64,000 nt of DNA from [Lactobacillus] rogosae (GCA_900112995.1 FONU01000005.1:62001-126000); one strand, 5' to 3'. Counted from the first letter of the stretch, positions 17,660 through 26,321 are shown. Numbers and translations: made by a program. Notes: generated from the sequence alone by a model not told the origin.

Positions 17660-18769
17660 CTAATCAAGCTTTTCCAGATACAGGCTTCCATTGCCTGATA
17701 CAACACACGGAACAATCCATATTTTATTCTGTTGTTTAGACATAAGTCTTTCTGCTGAAAGCTTTAATTTTCCGTGCTTGTTAGCTGATATAAGAACATA
17801 CACCGAATCCTGCCTTTGGTTCTTATTATTGTATTCCTGCATATTATCAAGAATAATGCTGAATTCCTGCATAGGAAGCTTCAGATCTATTCTTGCAAAT
17901 GCCGTGTTGATACGTCCAAAATGTGACAGTCCGCTTCCAGCCTCTATCACTGTCTGCTCCTTAGTATCAATATCACAGCCATTAGATGTTACAGATACAT
18001 TGATGCCCTTTCCTATAAGAAGCTGGGCCAGACCTGCCGCTATTGATATTGCCTGTTCAATAACATCTTCCTGCATAAGAACGCCCTCGCTTTCAAGATT
18101 AAGCAGGATACATACATTACGGCTCACTGTTTCATTATACTGATTAACCATAAGCTTTCCCGTTCTTGCACTGGCATTCCAATTAACATCCCTTATGCTG
18201 TCATAAGACTGGTAATCCCTTATTCCTGCAAATACGAACTTATCCTCTAACAGATATTTTCTTCTTTCAAGCTCACCTAAAATACTGTTATTGACCTGTA
18301 AAAGATTATTAACATTTTCTGGCTTGGGATATACTGTAATCATATGATTAACATTTTTATTATTAATCATAATATCGTTCATAAAAGCACCTGCAAATAC
18401 AGTTTCAATGGCTTCTAATCTATATACACCCCTTCTGGCACACAATACATCTATCTTTCGTGTTACCCTCTGGTTAGAAAGAAGTGAAAATACATCGTTG
18501 CGGTAAGTCTTATCTGTAATTCTGGAATTATTGTCCTCCTGCCCAAACACCAGATTCTTGTCTATGCTGAATTTAATATTAACACAAGGCAGTGGCATTC
18601 TCTTAGCATTAGTTACTGTCTCCACCATCTTGATAGTATCACCTTTTGTAGCTGTATTGCTGGAAAATGTAACATCAACCGATAAATTCCTGCTCCAGTT
18701 ATCCCTGTAGGCAACCCTCAATATGTTGTATACAATAACAACACCTATAAGCATTAATATTATATTCAT
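17660..18769 (-). CDS. DUF58 domain protein
   Basis: The protein has 369 residues. An N-terminal hydrophobic helix (ILMLIGVVIVYNILRV) anchors it, and the DUF58 signature RDYQSYDSIRDVNWNAS lies at 184-200, followed by ARTGKLMVNQ. DUF58 proteins have a von Willebrand factor A-like fold and are almost always encoded beside MoxR ATPases, as here. The start codon overlaps the moxR stop as ATGA, so the pair is translationally coupled. Function in this lineage is unproven; roles in envelope integrity or assembly of protein complexes are suggested for relatives. Confidence 0.9.
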   Translation of the reverse strand: MNIILMLIGVVIVYNILRVAYRDNWSRNLSVDVTFSSNTATKGDTIKMVETVTNAKRMPLPCVNIKFSIDKNLVFGQEDNNSRITDKTYRNDVFSLLSNQRVTRKIDVLCARRGVYRLEAIETVFAGAFMNDIMINNKNVNHMITVYPKPENVNNLLQVNNSILGELERRKYLLEDKFVFAGIRDYQSYDSIRDVNWNASARTGKLMVNQYNETVSRNVCILLNLESEGVLMQEDVIEQAISIAAGLAQLLIGKGINVSVTSNGCDIDTKEQTVIEAGSGLSHFGRINTAFARIDLKLPMQEFSIILDNMQEYNNKNQRQDSVYVLISANKHGKLKLSAERLMSKQQNKIWIVPCVVSGNGSLYLEKLD

Positions 18770-19701
18770 CTATTGCTCCATTCTTCAGTAGGCACCTCTA
18801 CCTGTGATAATGCCTCATTTATTGCCTGTTCCCTGTTCTCCTTAACAACTATTCCTGTATTAAATACAAGTCTGTGTCCCCATACGCATAAAGCAAGCTC
18901 TTTAATATCTGATGGAACAACATAATTACGTCCATTAACATAAGCGTATGCTCTTGCTGCATTAACCATAGCTATTGAACCTCTTGGGCTTATTCCTATT
19001 GCAACACTTCCCATATTACGTGTAACTTCTGCAAGCTTTACAATATATTCTATAAGCGAAGGATGAATATATATATTCTTAACCTCATTCTTCATAGCTT
19101 TAATATCTTCTTTGGAACATACATTAGAAATATCTTCTATTGGATTATCCTTAAGAAAACGGTTAAGTATTGTAATCTCCTCTTCCTTATCCGGATATCC
19201 CATTTCAAGCTTCATAAGAAATCTGTCAAGCTGTGCTTCTGGAAGCGGATATGTTCCTGCTGTTTCTATTGGATTCTCTGTGGCTATTACAATAAATGGT
19301 TCATCTAACTGTAATGTATCACCATCTATAGTAACCTGATGTTCTTCCATACACTCAAGCAATGCTGACTGTGTTCTTGGTGTAGCCCTGTTAATTTCAT
19401 CAGCAAGAATGATATTCGCAAATACAGGTCCTTTCTTTAATACAAAATCTTCACTCTTCTGGTTATATATATGTATTCCTGTTATATCTGATGGAAGCAG
19501 ATCCGGTGTGAACTGCACTCTTCCAAAATCGCAGTCAATACTTTTTGCTAATGTCTTGGCAAGCATTGTCTTACCCATACCCGGAACATCTTCCAAAAGA
19601 ATATGTCCACCTGCAAGTATGCTTGTAATTACTTTTTTTGTAACTTCCTCTTTACCGACTATAACCTTTGAAACATTATCTAATATGTCTGTTATCTGCA
19701 T
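18766..19701 (-). CDS. MoxR-family AAA+ ATPase
   Basis: A 311-residue AAA+ ATPase with chaperone-like activity toward partner proteins. The Walker A site DVPGMGKT is at 38-45, Walker B IILADEINRA at 97-106, then TQSALLECMEEHQVTIDG, sensor 1 in FIVIATENPIE and the sensor 2 region ISPRGSIAMVNAARAYAY. This is the canonical first gene of the MoxR/DUF58 operon. A von Willebrand or transglutaminase gene, often found with such sets, is absent here. Confidence 0.95.
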   Translation of the reverse strand: MQITDILDNVSKVIVGKEEVTKKVITSILAGGHILLEDVPGMGKTMLAKTLAKSIDCDFGRVQFTPDLLPSDITGIHIYNQKSEDFVLKKGPVFANIILADEINRATPRTQSALLECMEEHQVTIDGDTLQLDEPFIVIATENPIETAGTYPLPEAQLDRFLMKLEMGYPDKEEEITILNRFLKDNPIEDISNVCSKEDIKAMKNEVKNIYIHPSLIEYIVKLAEVTRNMGSVAIGISPRGSIAMVNAARAYAYVNGRNYVVPSDIKELALCVWGHRLVFNTGIVVKENREQAINEALSQVEVPTEEWSNR

Positions 19702-19771
19702 TTAATTACCCCGCCTTTTCTTTAATTATATATTCTGTGCCTTACCTCATTTCACATATTAATATAGTACC

Positions 19772-19807
19772 AAAAAACCACAGATGTATCAATAACACCT
19801 GCGGCTT
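19772..19807 (-). terminator. Terminator of the Lrp-type regulator gene
   Basis: On the - strand GCCGCAGGTGT (19806-19796) pairs with ACATCTGTGGT (19787-19777), using wobble pairs, followed by TTTTTTGG. It lies 34 bp after the stop codon of the regulator. Confidence 0.7.
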
Positions 19808-19840
19808 TCTCACATAGAATTTTACCAAATTTTATTATAC

Positions 19841-20305
19841 TTATGCCTGTGGTTCTTCTCCCGGAAGCTCCTGATTAACATCAATTCCTCTTGGTGCAAC
19901 AGGAGTTGAGAATACTATCTGTGTACTTGTCCTTCCGAACTTCTGTAACTGTCCGATAAATGTATCAAGCTCCATTGTACTTGGAAATACAACCTTAAGA
20001 AGCATTGAATAATTACCTGTAACACAGTTACATTCAACTACATTAGGGCAGGTTTTGATAAATGGATAGAACTCCGGCTTCTGTACAGGTGCAACCTCAA
20101 GATTAATAAATGCTGTTATATGATAGCCTAATTTAATCTGGTTAATCTTAACCCCATAGCCTTCTATTATTTCTTCTTTCTCAAGTCTTTCTATTCTTGC
20201 TGAAACTGCTGGTGATGATAAAAACACATTTTCAGCCAATGCCTTAAGTGGCATTCTCGCATTATTCTGAAGTAATGTAATTAATTTCTTATCAATTTTG
20301 TCCAT
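19841..20305 (-). CDS. Lrp/AsnC-family transcriptional regulator
   Basis: A 154-residue DNA-binding protein. The N-terminal winged helix-turn-helix starts MDKIDKKLITLLQNNARMPL and contains LSSPAVSARIERLEKE. The C-terminal ligand-binding RAM domain includes GYHITAFINLEVAP and VVECNCVTGNYSMLLKVVF. Proteins of this family sense amino acids and form octamers. The gene is single, with its own promoter (20444-20416) and a terminator-like hairpin between that promoter and the start codon, so its own expression may be attenuated. The ligand cannot be inferred. Confidence 0.93.
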   Translation of the reverse strand: MDKIDKKLITLLQNNARMPLKALAENVFLSSPAVSARIERLEKEEIIEGYGVKINQIKLGYHITAFINLEVAPVQKPEFYPFIKTCPNVVECNCVTGNYSMLLKVVFPSTMELDTFIGQLQKFGRTSTQIVFSTPVAPRGIDVNQELPGEEPQA

Positions 20306-20346
20306 AGTTGTCCTCCATTAATCTGTGGCATTGCTTTCTTAACATC

Positions 20347-20387
20347 AAAAAAGAGACAACCCGAGCTTTGTATGCCTGAATTGTCCC
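20347..20387 (-). terminator. Terminator-like hairpin in the lrp leader (possible attenuator)
   Basis: On the - strand GGGACAATTCAGGC (20387-20374), a 7-base loop and GCTCGGGTTGTCTC (20366-20353) pair at 13 of 14 positions including wobbles. Six Ts follow (20352-20347). It lies between a good promoter and the regulator's ribosome site, 42 bp before the start codon, so transcription must read through it. Confidence 0.7.
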
Positions 20388-20415
20388 CTTTGACTTAATT
20401 TATTAATTTATATGT

Positions 20416-20444
20416 AATATACACCTTTTTTTATAAATTGACAA
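20416..20444 (-). promoter_or_regulatory. Promoter of the Lrp-type regulator
   Basis: TTGTCA at 20444-20439, a 17-base spacer and TATATT at 20421-20416 form a near-consensus housekeeping promoter on the - strand. The rest of 20445-20599 is AT-rich and must hold the divergent promoter of the DUF1292 gene, which I cannot place with confidence. Confidence 0.7.
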
Positions 20445-20599
20445 CCCCTGATTTTATGTTTTTTTATAGTTTTTTATTATTTTTCTTAACTTTTTATCGT
20501 GTGTCTTCTTAATTTTTCTATTATAATGTTTGCTTTTTATACTACTTATATGGTAAAGTTCTTATTGTATGTTAATGACTATATTTAATGGAGGCACTT

Positions 20600-20929
20600 A
20601 TGTCAGATAATAAAGATTTTAATAACAACTCTGAATATTCAACAGTAACATTATCATTAGATGATGGCACTGAGTTAGAGTGTGCAATAATCCGTACTTT
20701 CCCAGCAGGAGATAAGAACTATATTGCACTTTTACCTATTGCAGATATTGATGAAGAAGAAAGTGAAGTATACTTATACAGATTTTCTCTTGACAGCAAC
20801 AACGAGCCAGTTCTTGAAAATATCGACTCTGATGAAGAATATGAAATCGTATCAGATGCATTTGACGAAGAACTTGATGCTATGGAATATGAAGAACTCT
20901 ACGAACAGGAAGACTCTGAGAACGAATAA
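20600..20929 (+). CDS. DUF1292 (YrzB-like) protein
   Basis: A 109-residue strongly acidic protein. The start at 20600 (MSDNKDFNNNSE) is chosen because the ATG at 20588 forms part of the ribosome site AATGGAGG. The body has the DUF1292 pattern: TVTLSLDDGTELECAII, KNYIALLPI, VYLYRF and a closing segment with EEYEIVSDAFDEEL. Members are small cytosolic proteins conserved in Firmicutes, of unknown function, usually beside ruvX and alaS. Here it is alone and divergent from the Lrp gene. Its 3' end overlaps the convergent helicase gene by 31 bp. Confidence 0.88.
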   Translation: MSDNKDFNNNSEYSTVTLSLDDGTELECAIIRTFPAGDKNYIALLPIADIDEEESEVYLYRFSLDSNNEPVLENIDSDEEYEIVSDAFDEELDAMEYEELYEQEDSENE

Positions 20930-22815
20930 TCAACATAATGGTCATCTATCTCAGTAACAAATCTTGAAATGGTTGTATCCTTGTTATATCTGCTTTTAGC
21001 ATATAACAGATACAACTTTTCTTTTGCCCTTGTCATCGCAACATACATAAGCCTTCTCTCCTCTTCTATCTCATAATCAAGCACAGCTTTATTATAAGGA
21101 ATTATCCCCTCAACCACGTCCATAATAAATACTACTTTGTACTCAAGTCCTTTACAACTATGCATTGTATGAAAATGTACTGCATTATCGTTATCTTGCG
21201 GATAAGAATTTTTAGAAGCCTTTATATTCTCAACTAATGCTGCATTTTTAGAATTATTCATACTTATATTATTGTTATTAATATATTCCAGCCAGTTATC
21301 TATTGTGTCAAACTGCTTTGCCATTTCTTTGAATTCTTCAATCTTATCGTAAGCTTCTGTCCCGTTAATCCTATGCGTTAATATATATTCCTTATAATAT
21401 TCTTCATAACCAATACCTTTAATTATATAATTAACCGCCGCATATGGCGACATATTTTTAATTATATTCATATCAAACTGCCAATCATTGATTATATTTA
21501 TCATTTCAGCATTATTCTCATAAGAAGCTCTTAGCTGTTCATAACTAAAAGGTTCTTTTATAAATGTCCTTTTTATATATCTTAATGGTTTATTGACAAT
21601 CCTTAAGATATCCTCTCTTTTACATTTTCCCTTCGACACCTTAATATATGCAAGCATATCCTTAACAGCCCAGTAATCATATATATTCTCCTGTTTCATC
21701 ACCGAAACGCAGGGAATTCCATCATCAATAAGTCTGGAATAATATATACCATTAATACTGTTGGTTCTTGATATAACAGCAATATCTGATGGTTCAATGC
21801 CATCTTCTATCAGCTTCTTTATACTATCCGAAAGCATTTTCTTAAGACTATGTATATCTTTTGCTTCCTGTACCTGTATACATTCTCCTACCATACCTGC
21901 TGATTTGATATTTTTGTAATAGCGTAGAGAATTATTACCAATAAGACTTCGTGCTGCTTTAACAATATTATCAGTACACCTGTAATTGACATTCAGATTT
22001 ATTATTTCTGCATTACTATAATAATCTTTAAATGCAAGCATAATATCAGGCTTAGAGCCTCTAAATCCATATATACTCTGATCATCATCTCCAACAGCAA
22101 ATATATTCGCACTTTCCCCTGCAATCAATTTAATTGTGTCAAACTGCATTTTATTAATATCCTGAAATTCATCAATAAGAATATACTTGTATTTATCCTG
22201 CCACGCAGCTTTATAATCAGCCCTCTGTGTAAGAAGCTCATTGCACAGAACTACCATATCATCATAATCTATAAGCCTTCTTGATATAAGCATTTTCCCA
22301 TATTCTTTATATATTATCCTGAATGTTTCGTAGGGACAGGCTGTACTGATATAATCATCTATATTAAGACAATCATTCTTTACCTTGCTTATCTGCGATA
22401 AAATGCTGTTTACCGTTTCATTTTCATCTGAATATTCAAGTTCAAAGCTTATAAGCTTGTCCCTGATAAAATTATATTGTAAATCTCTCGTAATAATGGA
22501 ATTAACTGAATAATTATATGCGTGACGCAGTATCGTAAAAAATACCGCATGAAATGTACCAAATGTAACTGGTACATTAAGACTTCCTTCTAAAGACATA
22601 AACCTTTCTTTCATAGACACCGCCGCCGCTTTGGTAAAAGTTATAACCAGTATTGATGACGGCTTGATACTATGCTTAATAATAAGGTTATATACTCTGT
22701 TAACTATAACTGTGGTCTTTCCAGAACCTGGACCTGCAATAACAAGTGCAGGTCCATCTTTAAAATGTATTGCTCTATTCTGTGCTTCACTTAAATGTAT
22801 ATCTGTTCTGCTAAT
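20899..22815 (-). CDS. UvrD/Rep-family superfamily 1 DNA helicase
   Basis: ATP-dependent DNA helicase of about 638 residues. The downstream GTG at 22620 would remove motif I, so the start must be upstream. In frame, the codons run from ATA/ATC/ATT at 22821-22813 directly into SEAQNRAIHFKDGPALVIAG, then PGSGKTTVIVNRVYNLI (Walker A) and LVITFTKAAA (motif Ia). No ATG, GTG or TTG lies between the greA stop and Walker A. AAAGGTGG sits six bases before ATT, the likeliest start. Further motifs are YILIDEFQDINKMQFD (II), GDDDQSIYGFRGSKP (III), NYRCTD (IV), HTMHSCKGLEYKVVFIM (V) and EERRLMYVAMTRAKEKLYL (VI). It is shorter than PcrA. The gene follows greA by 15 bp. Confidence 0.85.
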   Translation of the reverse strand: MSRTDIHLSEAQNRAIHFKDGPALVIAGPGSGKTTVIVNRVYNLIIKHSIKPSSILVITFTKAAAVSMKERFMSLEGSLNVPVTFGTFHAVFFTILRHAYNYSVNSIITRDLQYNFIRDKLISFELEYSDENETVNSILSQISKVKNDCLNIDDYISTACPYETFRIIYKEYGKMLISRRLIDYDDMVVLCNELLTQRADYKAAWQDKYKYILIDEFQDINKMQFDTIKLIAGESANIFAVGDDDQSIYGFRGSKPDIMLAFKDYYSNAEIINLNVNYRCTDNIVKAARSLIGNNSLRYYKNIKSAGMVGECIQVQEAKDIHSLKKMLSDSIKKLIEDGIEPSDIAVISRTNSINGIYYSRLIDDGIPCVSVMKQENIYDYWAVKDMLAYIKVSKGKCKREDILRIVNKPLRYIKRTFIKEPFSYEQLRASYENNAEMINIINDWQFDMNIIKNMSPYAAVNYIIKGIGYEEYYKEYILTHRINGTEAYDKIEEFKEMAKQFDTIDNWLEYINNNNISMNNSKNAALVENIKASKNSYPQDNDNAVHFHTMHSCKGLEYKVVFIMDVVEGIIPYNKAVLDYEIEEERRLMYVAMTRAKEKLYLLYAKSRYNKDTTISRFVTEIDDHYVDYSFSESSCS

Positions 22816-22830
22816 GATTATCCACCTTTC

Positions 22831-23331
22831 TTAGAAGCTCATAATCTTATCCCCTGAATCATCTGTGTTCTCAATAGATAAAATCTCAATCCAATAGCTT
22901 ATATTACTGTTGACGACCACTTCTACCCTATCTCCAGCCTTGTGTCCAAGTATTGCCTTGCCAAGAGGCGATTCAATACTTATAAGTCCTTCAAGAGAGT
23001 CACCTCTTACCGTTGTCACAAGCTTAATCTTCTCTGTAGAACCATCGTCCTCATATTTAACTTCAACTGTATTATTAACACCAGCCTCATCATCTGCCGA
23101 CTCTTCTGATATTACCGTTGCTGTCTTAATCATTCGCTGAAGATATCTTATTCTGCTCTCATTCTGATTTTTGAACTTCTTGGCGGCATAATACTCAAAA
23201 TTCTCACTCAAATCGCCCTGTGCCCTTGCTTCTTTAACATCATCAAGAGCTTTTTTCCTCACAATGTGAACCCTGTATTCGATCTCATCTTCCATTTTCT
23301 TGATATCACTTGGAGTAAGTTCATTATTCAC
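22831..23331 (-). CDS. greA: Transcription elongation factor GreA
   Basis: Stimulates cleavage of backtracked RNA by RNA polymerase. The 166-residue protein has the coiled-coil finger with ARAQGDLSENFEYYAAKKFK, where the acidic tip residues Asp and Glu are present, then a C-terminal FKBP-like domain with GDSLEGLISIESPLGKAILG and HKAGDRVEVVV. Length and order are normal. It precedes the UvrD-like helicase, whose start codon lies about 16 bases after the greA stop. Confidence 0.95.
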   Translation of the reverse strand: MNNELTPSDIKKMEDEIEYRVHIVRKKALDDVKEARAQGDLSENFEYYAAKKFKNQNESRIRYLQRMIKTATVISEESADDEAGVNNTVEVKYEDDGSTEKIKLVTTVRGDSLEGLISIESPLGKAILGHKAGDRVEVVVNSNISYWIEILSIENTDDSGDKIMSF

Positions 23332-23377
23332 GATTACAACATCTCCTTAATATAAACATACCATTACTATAAAAAGG

Positions 23378-24037
23378 CTATTCATTGCTTGTCTGTTTAA
23401 CATATAAAATAGCTTTCTTTACCGGTGGAAGCATAATTACAATTATTGTAATAATTCCTTCTGCACCTATATATGCCGCATTATATGCTAACGAATATAA
23501 TACAGCACTATTAAAGAATTCCGGTGTATACACCGCAAAAAATATCCAGCCTGATAAGAATGAGAAGAAGAATCTTCCAGCAATTCCTGCTATATAACCT
23601 TTAACCAACCCATTCCTGGAATTAGCAAATATTCCTGATAATCCTAACGCACCAAATGCAAAGATATAGTCAAGAAACATCTGTGGCAGACTGATAATAT
23701 ATGGATTAACAATAAGCTGTAATACTCCATACGCTATTGAAGCTGTCATACCTGCACTTATTCCATACCAGTATCCTATAAGCACGATAAACAGCATACT
23801 AAAAAGTGTTACTGAACCTCCCATAGGCATCTTAAATATAGTAATAAACGAAGTTAGCGTAGCGAGTGCAATAGCCATAGCTGATGTCACAAGCCTCTTT
23901 ACGCTGTGTGTCTTCTTATCCTTTACTATAAAACCAACAGCCAGCACAACAATAACTACTGCTATCAGCACTACATATCCCAGTGGTGTAAGATTATAAC
24001 TTATACCATCCTCACTCACAATCTTTGTTGCAAGCAC
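23378..24037 (-). CDS. ThiT-like thiamine transporter, ECF S component
   Basis: Substrate-binding membrane subunit of an ECF vitamin transporter. The 219-residue protein starts on GTG after GGGGAGG. It has an extra N-terminal helix, then about six membrane segments. The segments MGGSVTLFSMLFIVLIGYWY, GMTASIAYGVLQLIVNPYI and PQMFLDYIFAFGALGLSGIF closely follow the ThiT (YuaJ) pattern. The ATPase and EcfT subunits are not nearby, as expected for group II S components that share a common module. No thiamine pyrophosphate riboswitch is seen upstream; the leader is only about 40 bases. Substrate is inferred from family. Confidence 0.75.
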   Translation of the reverse strand: MLATKIVSEDGISYNLTPLGYVVLIAVVIVVLAVGFIVKDKKTHSVKRLVTSAMAIALATLTSFITIFKMPMGGSVTLFSMLFIVLIGYWYGISAGMTASIAYGVLQLIVNPYIISLPQMFLDYIFAFGALGLSGIFANSRNGLVKGYIAGIAGRFFFSFLSGWIFFAVYTPEFFNSAVLYSLAYNAAYIGAEGIITIIVIMLPPVKKAILYVKQTSNE

Positions 24038-24082
24038 TTATATCAACCTCCCCAATATTAAATAATCATATATTCTTTTAGT

Positions 24083-24110
24083 ATTATAACATATTATTAA
24101 ATATATGCAA
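24083..24110 (-). promoter_or_regulatory. Promoter of the ThiT-like gene
   Basis: TTGCAT at 24110-24105, a 16-base spacer and TATAAT at 24088-24083, about 45 bases before the GTG start. Confidence 0.65.
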
Positions 24111-24164
24111 TATTCCGGAATAAAAAGTCGTAGAATATGTTTTTTATTGAAGTCTGGGGTGTTA

Positions 24165-24209
24165 GCGGATTGTTCGGATTACATAGCAATGCAGCAATCC
24201 GAACACCGC
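24165..24209. repeat. Long inverted repeat between the lyase-like gene and thiT
   Basis: TGTTCGGATT (24171-24180) pairs exactly with AATCCGAACA (24196-24205), extended by GCGG/CCGC after a small bulge. There is no T-run on either side, so it is not a classical terminator. It is GC-richer than its flanks. The rest of 24211-24302 shows only a short AT hairpin and nothing else I can name. Confidence 0.6.
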
Positions 24210-24302
24210 AATAAGTGTTAAAATTTCTTTTAACCCTTACATCATTAATATTCTATCAGCTATTATAATCAATATATGATATCTTGTTTATTTATCATCT
24301 TT

Positions 24303-26321
24303 TTACCAGAATATTTTCCTATATGAATACTCACCTCTGTAATTAGAAGCATTGTAGTCCGGATACTTATATGGCTTGTAAGCATCTTCCATCGGCTCAT
24401 CATCCTGCGTGTATATATACATATAATTATAATCCCACGTTACAATTTCATCTCTTGCATCACCTAAAAGATTAACCGCCTCCGTGCAAAGAGTTGGGTG
24501 TCCGTCATCAGGGAACTTTACAACCTGTATTCCATTACCATCTATCATTCCACCTCTCTTAACATCTGCATTAAGAAGTATGAAATCCTGTCCATCACCT
24601 GTCCAGTTAACCGGTGTAAGAAGATTACCATTAAGCTCATTCTCCATTTCCCACATATCATTGCCTTCACTGTCGTAGAAATATATAATGCCCTGATGTC
24701 CCCAGAAATTAACTACAGCCATCTCATATCCTTCTTTATCCGGACAGTAATTAGCAAGACTCACTCTCTGTGCGTGTCCAATTCCGTCCTGTTTTAAAAT
24801 ATTACCTTCAAAGTCACAAAGAATAAAACCTTGTGTACCTGCAACACACGCAAAGAATTTTTTCCCTTTATTAGGACCTGTTTCAAATCTTCCTGGTACA
24901 ATTTCATCGATGTGGTCTACCTTAAACGGCATAGTCCACATTTTCTTTCCATTACAATCAAGCATATTATATCCAACCAGCAGTTCATCATAGCCATCAC
25001 CATTAATGTCAATTGCAAATGGAAAATGTCCTGTATTCTTATCACTCTGAAAATGCCACATAACTTCAAGGTCATCATTTAACGCATATACCCTGCAATA
25101 TCTGTCCTTAATAAGAATATCCCTTGGCTTGTCAAGTCCTCTGAAATTGCATATCCTCATTCCATCAGGGTTAATTCTGTCAAATGCATATTCTCCATCA
25201 GGAACACCTATAATTGTGCCATCTTCTTCCATTGTCGATAATGGTGTCTTTGCTCTTTTCTTAACATTTCCTGTCTTTCCGTCAAGTATAAGCACCTCGA
25301 AATTCTTGGCAGTTATAACCTCATCGTATCCATCACCATCAATATCATATATCTGCATTGGCATATCAGCAGATATATTTCCTATCTCCATATTATCTGT
25401 AGGTTCACCATACTGCCATAATATATTACCATCCAAATCCATAGCTGTAAGACAGCTTATAGTTCCATATGCATCTCTGTTGACTCTTTTCTGACACTGG
25501 GCAAGCACCATCTGATACTCTCCATTACCAAGCAGGTGTCCGAAACGTACCTGTCTTCCTGTTCCACAGCCTTTAAGGTCTATCTTCTTAACAAGCTTCA
25601 TCTTTGGATATCTGCTCTGTGCTTCTGTGCATTTATTACTGTATTCTTCCCTCTTAGCTTTAATTCTTTCATCTGTCTTTTCATCTACATTGACATTAAT
25701 GTAGCCAAATGCCGCTGGTATAGTAGCCGTAATTGCTGCCTTTCCTCCCTGTACAGCATAAACTGTATCAATATCTATATATTTAGTGCCATTAACATAG
25801 CACTCAACATGACTGCCGTTAACACTTACATTTAATATATATGTATCGTCACTATTATAATCAAATGCTTTACTTTCAAGCTCTTCAACATTTTCTTTAT
25901 GGCGGTAAACAAGCTTTACCTGCTTATCTTCAAACATAAATACAAGCATATTAAGAGAATTCTGTGCACAAAAACCAATACCGGCATTTCCCCATTTAGT
26001 GTTAAACATTCTGACACTTGCCTCTATATCATAATCTTTCCAAAATCTGTCCCCTGTTTCAAGTGTCGGAAAAGTTCTATGTGGCTCTGTATTATGAAGT
26101 CTCATCTGCTCCATATAATGCTTCCCACAATACTCCGTAATAACCCATGAAGCACCCTGTCCGTTATATCTGTAATTACACACTGGGTCATACCATTTTC
26201 CATAATACCCTGGATATTGCACAAAATGATACTCTCCCATTGCAGAATGATTCTTATCATATGGGAACTCTCCTATTGGAAAATTCTTAAAATCTTCTTT
26301 GAGCAAATATATACTCTTCAT
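24303..26321 (-). CDS. Rhamnogalacturonan-lyase-like beta-propeller protein (PL11-like), cytosolic
   Basis: A 672-residue protein starting at 26321 (MKSIYLLKEDF) after GGAGG; the longer frame from 26357 lacks a ribosome site. Residues 1-220 look like a concanavalin/laminin-G fold (WYDPVCNYRY, FWKDYDIEASVRMF, YILNVSVNGSHVECYVNGT). Residues 250-670 form propeller blades with calcium-type loops DIDGDGYDEVITA and DINGDGYDELLVGYN, ending DEIVTWDYNYMYIYTQDD. This resembles family 11 polysaccharide lyases and related pectin-active proteins. No signal peptide is present, so it would act inside the cell on imported oligosaccharides. Family assignment is by pattern only; it could be a non-catalytic FG-GAP protein. 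Confidence 0.55.
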   Translation of the reverse strand: MKSIYLLKEDFKNFPIGEFPYDKNHSAMGEYHFVQYPGYYGKWYDPVCNYRYNGQGASWVITEYCGKHYMEQMRLHNTEPHRTFPTLETGDRFWKDYDIEASVRMFNTKWGNAGIGFCAQNSLNMLVFMFEDKQVKLVYRHKENVEELESKAFDYNSDDTYILNVSVNGSHVECYVNGTKYIDIDTVYAVQGGKAAITATIPAAFGYINVNVDEKTDERIKAKREEYSNKCTEAQSRYPKMKLVKKIDLKGCGTGRQVRFGHLLGNGEYQMVLAQCQKRVNRDAYGTISCLTAMDLDGNILWQYGEPTDNMEIGNISADMPMQIYDIDGDGYDEVITAKNFEVLILDGKTGNVKKRAKTPLSTMEEDGTIIGVPDGEYAFDRINPDGMRICNFRGLDKPRDILIKDRYCRVYALNDDLEVMWHFQSDKNTGHFPFAIDINGDGYDELLVGYNMLDCNGKKMWTMPFKVDHIDEIVPGRFETGPNKGKKFFACVAGTQGFILCDFEGNILKQDGIGHAQRVSLANYCPDKEGYEMAVVNFWGHQGIIYFYDSEGNDMWEMENELNGNLLTPVNWTGDGQDFILLNADVKRGGMIDGNGIQVVKFPDDGHPTLCTEAVNLLGDARDEIVTWDYNYMYIYTQDDEPMEDAYKPYKYPDYNASNYRGEYSYRKIFW

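Noticed and set aside
24038-24302. Thiamine pyrophosphate riboswitch before the ThiT-like gene
   Set aside because: A GGGGTG-like word is present, but the conserved CTGAGA and the second aptamer half are missing, and the promoter lies downstream of it.
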